Notes: generated by a model not told the origin, from the letters alone. Positions 1 through 5,718 are shown, counted from the first letter of the stretch. The stretch: 6,371 nt of DNA from Clostridiaceae bacterium (GCA_012522035.1 JAAYLF010000349.1:1-6371); one strand, 5' to 3'. Program-made: numbers and translations.

Positions 1-306
1 GCCATAAAGTTCACACCAAAGGGCGGAAGGATAAAAGTATATACAAAGAGATTGAAAGACAAAGTAGAGATAACTGTGGAGGATAACGGAATAGGTATCT
101 CAAAAGAAGATCAGGCGATGATTTTTGAAAGATTTTTCAAATCCGACAAATCCAGAAGCGAGGACAAGAAAGGCACAGGTCTTGGCTTGTCCATAGTAAA
201 GAAAATCCTGATTGCACACAATCAGGATATAAAGGTTGAAAGCAGTCTTGGAAAAGGTTCCAAGTTTACATTTACAGTGGCAAGGCCGCCAAAAGAACAC
301 TCTTAA
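1..306 (+). CDS. Sensor histidine kinase, C-terminal ATP-binding end (5'-truncated by window)
   Basis: The first base is in frame, and 101 residues are read before a TAA stop. This is the HATPase_c catalytic domain of a two-component sensor kinase, which binds ATP and phosphorylates the conserved His of the dimerisation domain; that domain lies outside the window. Counting from the first visible codon, the opening AIKFTPKGG is the tail of the N box, whose Asn would be just upstream. DNGIGI (28-33) is the G1 box, IFERFFK (41-47) the F box and GTGLGLSIVKK (58-68) the G2 box with the ATP-lid glycines. The end, GKGSKFTFTV, is the usual last strand. All catalytic motifs present look intact. The gene lies 80 bp upstream of an HtrA protease, an arrangement that recalls CssS- or WalK-type kinases near htrA in other Firmicutes. 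The sensor part is not visible, so the subfamily cannot be named. Confidence 0.95.
   Translation, partial: AIKFTPKGGRIKVYTKRLKDKVEITVEDNGIGISKEDQAMIFERFFKSDKSRSEDKKGTGLGLSIVKKILIAHNQDIKVESSLGKGSKFTFTVARPPKEHS
205..228. repeat. Perfect 9-bp inverted repeat inside the kinase gene
   Basis: ATCCTGATT at 205-213 is matched exactly by AATCAGGAT at 220-228, with a 6-base loop. It lies within codons just after the G2 box. No T-run follows on either strand, so it is not a rho-independent terminator. It may be a chance product of coding sequence or an RNA structure near the 3' end of the kinase mRNA. Confidence 0.5.
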
Positions 307-336
307 GACACAATTTTTCATTGTTGGTTCACTATA

Positions 337-345
337 TGGTAAAAT
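337..345 (+). promoter_or_regulatory. Possible extended -10 promoter for htrA-nth
   Basis: TGG followed by TAAAAT at 340-345 gives an extended -10 element (TGn plus a 5/6 -10 match). The -35 region is poor; TTCATT at 317-322 with 17 bp spacing is the best I find. Transcription would begin near 352, about 35 bases before the htrA ATG. It would allow htrA-nth to be expressed apart from the kinase operon. There is no terminator between kinase and htrA, so read-through is also expected. Confidence 0.4.
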
Positions 346-372
346 GGAATTACTACAATGAAAAAAATGAAA

Positions 373-379
373 AAGGAGG
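373..379 (+). promoter_or_regulatory. Ribosome binding site that fixes the htrA start
   Basis: AAGGAGG ends 7 bases before the ATG at 387. The frame stays open upstream to a TTG at 321, but only the 387 ATG, followed by a second ATG at 393, has a strong Shine-Dalgarno site at normal spacing. Confidence 0.85.
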
Positions 380-386
380 AAACAAT

Positions 387-1796
387 ATGAACATGTTTGA
401 GGACGACAACATGAAGGAAGAAATAACTGATGATGTGGTTATTGAAAATGGCGATAGCGAGAATGTGGTTGAAATAGAGAAGCAGGAAGAACAGACACAA
501 CCCGACCTGGAATACTATATCGAGAACATAAGGAAGCTAAAGCAGGAGCTCAAGGAAGCCAAAAGAAGGGAAAAGGAAGAAAGAAGAAGACAAAAGGTAC
601 AGATTGCCCGTACTTATGACTCGTCCCAAAAAGGAGTTTCCATTGCAACCGTTGTTGTCATAGCGTTCATATTTGCGTTGATAGGTTTCATGGCCTCTGT
701 CGTTTTCAGTATTTTTGGCAATACACTGATTGAATCTCTGGCAGGCAGAACCAACAACAAAAAGAATGGCGATACAATAATAATTGACAACGGACCACCT
801 ATTAACATTGAAGCAGGCAATGTGGATTCCATTTCAACTGCAGTTTATGCCAAAGCTGCCAGGTCGGTGGTTGGCATACAGGTGGTAAAGACCTCGGGTG
901 TTTTCTGGGATATACAGGTCCAGGTTATTGGTGAAGGTTCGGGAGTAATATATTCCGAAGATGGCTATATCATAACCAACGCCCACGTTATTGAGAAAGC
1001 ACTCAGTCCGGAAACGAGAGACGTAATGCCAAATTACGAAGTAAGGGTGTACCTGAAGACTGATTTGTCCGAGTTCTTTGTTGCAAGCATTGTAGGTTAC
1101 GACACTGTTACGGATCTGGCAGTTCTGAAAATTGATGTTACAGGTCTTGCTCCCGTAGAGTTTGCAGATTCCGACGAGGTCATGGTAGGGGATATTGCAA
1201 TAGCAATAGGAAGCCCGGGCGGACTTGAATTCATGAACTCGGTGAGTAAAGGCATAATCAGTGGTGTTAACAGGAATATAGTAATGGGCAGCGGTTCCTC
1301 CGCGTACGATTTGATTCAAACCGATGCTGCTATAAACCCTGGAAACAGCGGTGGCGCGCTGCTTAACAGTGAAGGAAAACTGATAGGCATATCAGCAATT
1401 AAGATTGTATCTACCGACTATGAAGGCATGGGCTTTGCAATTGCATCTAACACGATAGCGGATATTGTTGAAAAACTCATAAGAGACAGGATTGTCATAA
1501 GGCCTGCTCTTGGTGTAACTGTAAACACCAACTACAACAATACAATAGCAAGACAGTATGGATATCCGGTGGGAGCCCTTGTGTACCAGGTTATGAGGGG
1601 CTCTGCTGCTGACAAGGCAGGCATGAGGGAGAATGACATAATTGTCGAGTTTGCAGGAAACAGAGTCAACAATTTCTATGAGCTCAGGAAGGAACTTTTG
1701 AAGTTTGCTCCTGGCGATGAGGTAACCATAAAAGTGTTCAGACCAAGCTCTGAGAAGGAAATAGAATTAAAAGTAGTATTGGATGAGGCACAGTGA
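387..1796 (+). CDS. htrA: HtrA/DegP-family membrane-anchored serine protease with PDZ domain
   Basis: The 469-residue S1C protease degrades or refolds misfolded envelope proteins outside the membrane. Residues 1-39 are strongly acidic, and 40-70 are highly charged, Lys/Arg/Glu-rich and helical, probably a cytoplasmic coiled coil. Residues 84-111 form one transmembrane helix that anchors the enzyme, so the protease faces outward. The chymotrypsin-like domain covers about 150-370 and has the full triad: His200 in TNAHV, Asp243 in TDLAVLKI and Ser321 in GNSGGAL. A single PDZ domain covers about 373-465, with GALVYQV near 396-402 and SAADKAGMRENDIIVEF near 406-422. Size and layout match Bacillus HtrA/YyxA-type proteins. 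The start is set by the AAGGAGG site at 373-379. The histidine kinase gene is upstream, which suggests stress-responsive control (inference). The stop TGA shares bases with the nth start codon, implying co-transcription. Which Firmicute HtrA paralogue this is cannot be decided here. Confidence 0.96.
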   Translation: MNMFEDDNMKEEITDDVVIENGDSENVVEIEKQEEQTQPDLEYYIENIRKLKQELKEAKRREKEERRRQKVQIARTYDSSQKGVSIATVVVIAFIFALIGFMASVVFSIFGNTLIESLAGRTNNKKNGDTIIIDNGPPINIEAGNVDSISTAVYAKAARSVVGIQVVKTSGVFWDIQVQVIGEGSGVIYSEDGYIITNAHVIEKALSPETRDVMPNYEVRVYLKTDLSEFFVASIVGYDTVTDLAVLKIDVTGLAPVEFADSDEVMVGDIAIAIGSPGGLEFMNSVSKGIISGVNRNIVMGSGSSAYDLIQTDAAINPGNSGGALLNSEGKLIGISAIKIVSTDYEGMGFAIASNTIADIVEKLIRDRIVIRPALGVTVNTNYNNTIARQYGYPVGALVYQVMRGSAADKAGMRENDIIVEFAGNRVNNFYELRKELLKFAPGDEVTIKVFRPSSEKEIELKVVLDEAQ

Positions 1797-2422
1797 AAGA
1801 TATAAATAAGATAATGGAACTTCTTGAAGAAGCCTATCCTGAAGCGGGCTGTACCCTTAGGCACAGCGACCCGCTTCAGCTTTTGATAGCGACGATTCTT
1901 GCAGCACAGTGCACGGATGCAAGGGTGAATCTGGTGACACCTGCCCTTTTTAAAAGGTACCCTGACTGTAATGCCTTTGCAGAAGCGGATGTTCTTGAGC
2001 TGGAAGAGTACATACGTTCCACGGGTTTTTTCAGGAACAAGGCAAGAAACATCATTGAATGCTGCAAGAGATTGCGGGATGTATACAATTGCGTTGTCCC
2101 CGACAACGTGGAGGATTTGCTGACCCTTGCCGGGGTAGGGAGGAAGACTGCAAATATTATTCTGGGCGATGTGTACAACAAGCCTGCGGTGGTTGTAGAT
2201 ACGCACGCAAAAAGGCTGTCCAACAGAATAGGTCTTTCAGAACACAAGGACCCTCAAAAAATCGAGATGGACCTTGCCAGAATACTCCCGCCTGATAGAA
2301 GTGCAAGATTCTGCCATCAGCTTGTCTACCATGGACGGGCGGTATGCAGTGCCAGAAATCCCAAATGTGAAATCTGCGTCATAAAAGAGCACTGCGATTA
2401 TTATCGTAATCTTACCGAGTAG
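1793..2422 (+). CDS. nth: Endonuclease III (DNA glycosylase/AP lyase)
   Basis: The 209-residue base-excision repair enzyme removes oxidised pyrimidines and cleaves at the abasic site; the length is close to that of E. coli Nth. The helix-hairpin-helix LAGVGRKTANIILG is at 112-125 and contains the catalytic Lys118. VDTHAKR at 135-141 holds the catalytic Asp136. The C-terminal 4Fe-4S loop has Cys185, Cys192, Cys195 and Cys201, in the C-x6-C-x2-C-x5-C spacing of the family. The start is GTG at 1793, overlapping the htrA TGA (GTGA), with a GGATGAGG-like ribosome site at 1781-1788. This points to translational coupling with htrA. The 3' end, including the stop TAG, overlaps the convergent minus-strand gene by 22 bp, and no terminator lies between them. 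The functional link to htrA is probably only shared transcription. Confidence 0.97.
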   Translation: MKDINKIMELLEEAYPEAGCTLRHSDPLQLLIATILAAQCTDARVNLVTPALFKRYPDCNAFAEADVLELEEYIRSTGFFRNKARNIIECCKRLRDVYNCVVPDNVEDLLTLAGVGRKTANIILGDVYNKPAVVVDTHAKRLSNRIGLSEHKDPQKIEMDLARILPPDRSARFCHQLVYHGRAVCSARNPKCEICVIKEHCDYYRNLTE

Positions 2423-3063
2423 AGGATATCATCATAGAGTTTTTCAAAGTCATCTGAGTACATGCTTTTTTGAGTATAAAGTGTAATAACATACATTTTG
2501 GAAGAGCCGGGTTTGGAGATGAAAGCTTGCCGAGCAACTATGTCTCCATCCTGGCTTTTTACTGAATAACACCATTTGTATCCTTTGATATTGTTGCCAA
2601 GCTGGATTTCTTTCTGTTCAAAATCATAAACCGATTGGGACTTGTACTTTCTTGCATTGTTAAGAAAATCCTGCATGGTTGTGTCAAGCTGCCATGTTTG
2701 AACATAACCGCGAATTCCATCACTCCCTTGTATATTAAGGTGATACGTTATATCCCTGCCTTCAAACAATTCCTCCCTTAGTTGAAATGCTTGCGGAAAT
2801 CTGGCCCAGAATTCATTGTTGCTGCTTTTGTATTCTTTATATATTATGGCAGCTGCAATGCTGCCCGGTTCGGTAACATGGATTTTTGCCGGAAAGGAGA
2901 CGGAAAGGTCGTCTACCGAAACTACATACGCTTGATGATTTTCAATGTAAATGAAGAATGCAATCAACAACAGCCATATGGCTACTACCAGACTGAAGGT
3001 TACAATTATTCTTTTTAAAGGCTTTTTTGATAAAAAGGCCTTTACCGTCAAGCTTCGAAACAT
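2401..3063 (-). CDS. Unrecognised single-pass membrane protein with extracytoplasmic domain
   Basis: I do not recognise a named family. The 220-residue protein starts with a short basic segment (SKKPLKR at 12-18). One hydrophobic helix follows at about 19-41 (TFSLVVAIWLLLIAFFIYI), then roughly 180 residues that should lie outside the membrane. There is no lipobox or clear signal-peptidase site, so it is probably anchored. The soluble part alternates beta-like and amphipathic segments and ends in a helix (FEKLYDDILYSVRL, 206-219). That ending resembles small PsbP/DcrB-like alpha-beta domains, but this is only an impression. It has a single Cys (165). The ATG at 3063 is chosen because GAGGTG lies 6 bases upstream; the frame also allows a GTG at 3072, but that GTG is part of the Shine-Dalgarno sequence. 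Its 3' end overlaps nth, and spoVM lies upstream in the opposite direction. The location beside spoVM hints at, but does not show, a sporulation role. Confidence 0.82.
   Translation of the reverse strand: MFRSLTVKAFLSKKPLKRIIVTFSLVVAIWLLLIAFFIYIENHQAYVVSVDDLSVSFPAKIHVTEPGSIAAAIIYKEYKSSNNEFWARFPQAFQLREELFEGRDITYHLNIQGSDGIRGYVQTWQLDTTMQDFLNNARKYKSQSVYDFEQKEIQLGNNIKGYKWCYSVKSQDGDIVARQAFISKPGSSKMYVITLYTQKSMYSDDFEKLYDDILYSVRLR
3017..3043. repeat. 12-bp-arm hairpin early in the unknown membrane-protein gene
   Basis: Arms at 3017-3028 and 3032-3043 pair around a 3-base GAT loop, with one mismatch (T3023/G3037, a G-U wobble in plus-strand RNA and an A-C mismatch in minus-strand RNA). In the minus-strand mRNA it starts about 20 bases after the start codon. 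No U-run follows on either strand, so it is not a terminator. It might affect initiation of translation. It covers the SKKPLK codons, so A-rich codon choice alone may explain part of it. Confidence 0.5.
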
Positions 3064-3069
3064 ATATAT

Positions 3070-3075
3070 CACCTC
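3070..3075 (-). promoter_or_regulatory. Ribosome binding site that sets the start of the unknown membrane protein
   Basis: Read on the minus strand, GAGGTG (3075 to 3070) sits 6 bases before the ATG at 3063. It overlaps the alternative GTG start at 3072 and so argues against that start. Confidence 0.75.
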
Positions 3076-3105
3076 GGTAATGTATATGCTCCAAAGCTAG
3101 AAGAT

Positions 3106-3135
3106 TTCACACTTTTTTTCTGTTGTGAATATATT
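3106..3135 (+). promoter_or_regulatory. Candidate promoter for spoVM, with inverted repeat TTCACA-N12-TGTGAA
   Basis: TTCACA (3106-3111) and TATATT (3130-3135), 18 bp apart, resemble a sigma-A promoter. Transcription would begin near 3142, about 25 bases before the spoVM ATG. A sigma-E reading is also possible, since AATATATT at 3128-3135 partly resembles the sigma-E -10, and spoVM in Bacillus subtilis is a mother-cell gene. The two fits cannot be separated by eye. TTCACA is mirrored by TGTGAA at 3124-3129, next to the -10, so the same stretch could be an operator. Confidence 0.4.
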
Positions 3136-3167
3136 AATACCAAGAGAACAGAGAAGAAGGGATCTCT

Positions 3168-3251
3168 ATGAAGATACTGGTTGTTAAAGCTCCAAAAGTA
3201 GTTGCACCATTCCTAAGGTTTCTTTTCAGGATGAAGAGGACACCTGAATAG
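3168..3251 (+). CDS. spoVM: Stage V sporulation protein M (27 residues)
   Basis: SpoVM is a tiny amphipathic-helix protein made in the mother cell. It recognises the curved forespore membrane and anchors the SpoIVA basement layer of the spore coat; it also affects FtsH. The 27 codons start MKILVVKAPKVVAPFLRFLF and end MKRTPE. Compared from memory with the 26-residue B. subtilis protein, Met1, Lys2, Lys7, Pro9, Lys10 and Arg17 fall at the same positions. Pro9 is the residue known to be needed for correct localisation in Bacillus. The middle is hydrophobic with spaced basic residues, and the tail is basic. A modest ribosome site, AAGGG at 3157-3161, lies 6 bases before the ATG. Position supports the call: rpmB is the immediate neighbour, as in B. 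subtilis. The gene ends just before a strong bidirectional terminator. It is short enough to be missed by standard length cut-offs. Confidence 0.88.
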   Translation: MKILVVKAPKVVAPFLRFLFRMKRTPE

Positions 3252-3259
3252 AAGGCAAT

Positions 3260-3295
3260 AAAAAAATCCCTCTCCAAACAGAGGGAAATTTTTTT
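3260..3295. terminator. Bidirectional rho-independent terminator between spoVM and rpmB
   Basis: CCCTCT (3268-3273) pairs with AGAGGG (3280-3285) around a 6-base loop, extended by one T-A pair. A run of A at 3260-3266 precedes it and a run of T at 3289-3295 follows, so it can terminate the plus-strand spoVM transcript and the minus-strand rpmB transcript. Its place between two convergent stops (3251 and 3323) fits exactly. Confidence 0.92.
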
Positions 3296-3322
3296 ACCAC
3301 GCTTCTATTGACAACAGGTAGA

Positions 3323-3523
3323 TTAAACGGCTCTTGTTACTCTGCCCGATTTCAAGCAAGATGCGCAAACATGGGCATATCTTGTTGTACCATTATCAAC
3401 AATCTTTACTCTTCTAATATTTGGTTTCCATTTTCTTTTCGCACGTCTGCTGACCTGTGAACGTGTTATGCTGATTCGACGACCGAACGTAACGCCTTTA
3501 TCGCAGATACTGCATTTTGCCAT
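3323..3523 (-). CDS. rpmB: 50S ribosomal protein L28, zinc-binding type
   Basis: The 66-residue basic protein is a structural component of the large ribosomal subunit; length and charge are typical. It opens MAKCSICDKG, has the family core RRAKRKWKPNIRRVK (26-40) and ends SGRVTRAV. Cys4/Cys7 and Cys53/Cys56 form two CxxC knuckles, so this is the zinc-dependent (C+) form, not a zinc-starvation paralogue. The start has an excellent ribosome site, AAGGAGGTG at 3539-3531, with 7 bases of spacing. It has its own strong promoter upstream and ends at the terminator shared with spoVM. The segment between residues 16 and 26 (ISITRSQVSRR) lacks the SHSxR-type sequence I associate with many bacterial L28 proteins; this is a subfamily difference and not damage. 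Confidence 0.97.
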   Translation of the reverse strand: MAKCSICDKGVTFGRRISITRSQVSRRAKRKWKPNIRRVKIVDNGTTRYAHVCASCLKSGRVTRAV

Positions 3524-3564
3524 TTAAATCCACCTCCTTGTTTGCTTTTTAAACAGCAACAGTC

Positions 3565-3594
3565 ATTATATCATACCATGTATTAAAAAATCAA
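3565..3594 (-). promoter_or_regulatory. Sigma-A-type promoter for rpmB (extended -10)
   Basis: On the minus strand, TTGATT (3594-3589) and TATAAT (3570-3565) are 18 bp apart, and TG one base upstream of the -10 makes it an extended -10. The predicted start near 3558 gives a leader of about 35 bases that holds the rpmB ribosome site. This is the best promoter in the window, as expected for a ribosomal protein gene. Confidence 0.8.
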
Positions 3595-3612
3595 TACCAA
3601 ATTTAAAAATCC

Positions 3613-3632
3613 ATAATTTATTCATAAATTAT
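3613..3632. repeat. AT-only 9-bp inverted repeat across the recG stop codon
   Basis: ATAATTTAT (3613-3621) and ATAAATTAT (3624-3632) are perfect inverted copies two bases apart, spanning the recG stop at 3629-3631. In recG mRNA it is followed by GG and then five U. It could be a weak terminator, but with no G-C pairs the hairpin is poor, and recG transcripts may run on into rpmB. Confidence 0.45.
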
Positions 3633-5680
3633 AAATGGAACATACCTTCCGCCTTCTTGATTACTGATTTTACATACATTGCAGTCTGTTCGTCGTGCCT
3701 GTTCTTCATGATGGCAAAGGCTGCATCCTGGGCAAGTTTCAATATGTCCAAATCTTCATACAAATTTGCTACTGCAAATTCCGGTATTCCATGCTGCTGG
3801 GTACCGAAAAGATCGCCCGGGCCTCTCAATTCCAGATCCTTTTCCGATATTTTAAACCCATCATTTGTTTTAACCATAATTGTCATTCTTTCTTTTACCA
3901 GATCCGTCTTGCTGTCGGTTATCATCACACAGTAGGACTGCATGTTGTTTCTGCCAACCCTTCCTCTCAGCTGGTGGAGCTGTGAAAGACCAAATCTTTC
4001 TGCATTCTCAATAATCATAAGGGTTGCGCTCGGCACCTCCACTCCGACTTCAATTACCGTGGTTGAAAACAATATCTTGATTCTGCCTGAAACAAAATCC
4101 CTCATAACTGCTTCCTTTTCTTTTGCTGACATTTTGCCGTGCACAAGTCCGGTTGGTATGTCCTTGAAGACGGTGGAGGAGAGCTTGTTGTAGTTTTCGG
4201 TGGCAGAAAGAAGATTCATGTTTTCAGATTCTTCAACCGCAGGGTGTACTATGTATATTTGTTGGTTTTGCATAACCAGCTTTTTTGCCCATGCCAGTAT
4301 TCTATCCCTCATGGTGGAGTCTACCGCATAAGTTTTTATGGGTATTCTGCCTGCAGGAAGCTCATCTATTGTGGACAGGTCCATATCTCCATAGAGAATT
4401 AAAGCAAGGGTTCTGGGTATTGGAGTTGCGGTCATGACAAGAACATCGGGAGTTTTTCCTTTTGAGGCAAGATGGGCCCTCTGCCTTACTCCAAACCGGT
4501 GCTGTTCGTCCGTAATCACAATTCCAACATTATCGTAAGTAACATTTCTTTGTATCAGGGCATGGGTACCTACAACACAATGTATTTGACCCGATGCTAT
4601 TTCCTCAAGCAGCTGTCTTTTTTTTGCTACAGGCAGCGAGCCTGTGAGCAGTCCTGTTTTGATGCCCAAGGGATTAAGAAAAGAAGACACTGTTTTCATA
4701 TGCTGTTCAGCAAGAATCTCGGTAGGCGCCATGTAGAGTGCCTGGTATCCGTTTACGATTGCGTTAAGCATGGCAAGAACAGCAACGATTGTCTTACCAG
4801 AGCCCACGTCTCCAATAACCAGCCTGTTCATTATTCTATCCGAAGCCATGTCCTCTTCAATTTCGGACCAGACTCTAAGCTGGGCATTTGTCAATTTAAA
4901 AGGCAGATTCTCAATGAATTTTTTTGTTGCATTGTTCTTTTTAAACTGTATGCCTGTGGCATTGCTTATTGTATCTTCCTTTATGGAGTGAAGAAGAAGC
5001 TGCAGCTCAAGAAGTTCTTCAAAGGCAAGCCTGAATCTTGCCTTGCTTCTAAACTCCTCGTTCTTTGGAAAATGTATGTTTCTTATGGCCTCGTCCTTGG
5101 ACATGAGGTGGTACTTGTCCACAATGTATGGGGGCATTGTGTCTTTAAAATGTTTTACCACATTAAGAACGTCCTTGACAAGCTTCTGAATCATGTACTG
5201 GGAGACGCCTTTTGTCAGACTGTATATGGGATGTATTATGGCAAACTCGTCCTTGTTTTCAAGACGTGAAAATGCAGGCATTTCCATTACAGGACCTTCA
5301 TATGCTGCCTGAACCGTTCCGTAGAACAGATAAGTCCTGCCTTTAACAAGCACCTTTTCAAGATAGTTCTGGTTGTAGAATTTTACAAAAAGACTTGATG
5401 TGCCGTCCTGTATTAGAACGGAGGTAATGGTAAGGTTTTTGCGGATAAAGACATGGTCAAAAGATACGACCTTTCCAATTACGGTTGCTGTATCGCCTAC
5501 AATGACATCAGCAATCTTTTTAATGTTTCTCCTGTCCTCATAGGAGCGGGGAACATTCATGATTATGTCGCCAATAGTATTGATGCCCAGTTTCCTTAGG
5601 CTTGCTGCCTTCTTGACGCTTATCCCCTTTAAATCCATAACACTTTTGTTTAGAATTATCTCCAAAGGAGTGTCTGCCAT
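3629..5680 (-). CDS. recG: ATP-dependent DNA helicase RecG
   Basis: RecG is a superfamily 2 double-stranded DNA translocase that reverses stalled replication forks and processes branched intermediates in recombination and repair. From the chosen ATG it has 683 residues, near the 682 of B. subtilis. A helical N-terminal segment (about 5-50, with LKGISVKKAASLRKLGI) precedes the OB-fold wedge domain (about 55-150). The helicase core has Walker A GDVGSGKT (290-297), motif II DEQH (391-394) followed by RFGV, motif III TATPIPRTL (417-425) and motif VI QLRGRVGR (570-577). The RecG-specific C-terminal translocation motif, with LRGPGDLFGTQQHG, is at 618-631. No key residue is missing. The start is uncertain: the frame allows GTG 5695, ATG 5689 and ATG 5680. 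I take 5680 because GGGG at 5693-5690 lies 9 bases upstream and nothing like a ribosome site precedes 5695. It has its own promoter and lies upstream of rpmB on the same strand. Confidence 0.96.
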   Translation of the reverse strand: MADTPLEIILNKSVMDLKGISVKKAASLRKLGINTIGDIIMNVPRSYEDRRNIKKIADVIVGDTATVIGKVVSFDHVFIRKNLTITSVLIQDGTSSLFVKFYNQNYLEKVLVKGRTYLFYGTVQAAYEGPVMEMPAFSRLENKDEFAIIHPIYSLTKGVSQYMIQKLVKDVLNVVKHFKDTMPPYIVDKYHLMSKDEAIRNIHFPKNEEFRSKARFRLAFEELLELQLLLHSIKEDTISNATGIQFKKNNATKKFIENLPFKLTNAQLRVWSEIEEDMASDRIMNRLVIGDVGSGKTIVAVLAMLNAIVNGYQALYMAPTEILAEQHMKTVSSFLNPLGIKTGLLTGSLPVAKKRQLLEEIASGQIHCVVGTHALIQRNVTYDNVGIVITDEQHRFGVRQRAHLASKGKTPDVLVMTATPIPRTLALILYGDMDLSTIDELPAGRIPIKTYAVDSTMRDRILAWAKKLVMQNQQIYIVHPAVEESENMNLLSATENYNKLSSTVFKDIPTGLVHGKMSAKEKEAVMRDFVSGRIKILFSTTVIEVGVEVPSATLMIIENAERFGLSQLHQLRGRVGRNNMQSYCVMITDSKTDLVKERMTIMVKTNDGFKISEKDLELRGPGDLFGTQQHGIPEFAVANLYEDLDILKLAQDAAFAIMKNRHDEQTAMYVKSVIKKAEGMFHL

Positions 5681-5718
5681 TCCATTCATCCCCACATTTT
5701 TCTATACTGACTTTTTCT

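Noticed and set aside
301..308. TCTTAAGA palindrome at the kinase stop codon as a terminator
   Set aside because: An 8-bp palindrome with no loop cannot form a hairpin of useful stability, although T-rich sequence follows.
321..386. Upstream TTG start for htrA
   Set aside because: It lacks a ribosome site and would place the candidate -10 and the AAGGAGG site inside the coding region; the ATG at 387 is well supported.
834..1319. A 161-codon minus-strand open frame
   Set aside because: It is antisense to the HtrA protease domain and has no ribosome site or recognisable motif.
1676..2247. Minus-strand open frames opposite the htrA end and nth
   Set aside because: They mirror strongly conserved nth coding sequence, including its helix-hairpin-helix, and look like shadows.
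3079..3086. Sigma-E-like -10 (TATACATT on the minus strand) for the unknown membrane-protein gene
   Set aside because: It matches 7 of 8 -10 bases, but transcription would start at or within the ribosome site and no good -35 is present.
4472..5269. A 265-codon plus-strand open frame
   Set aside because: It lies wholly antisense to recG, whose helicase domains are intact there. Its translation is rich in Cys, His and Phe with no domain, as expected for a shadow frame.
5681..5695. GTG start for recG at 5695
   Set aside because: No Shine-Dalgarno sequence precedes it, and the predicted transcript would give it a leader of only about 16 bases. ATG 5689 remains possible.
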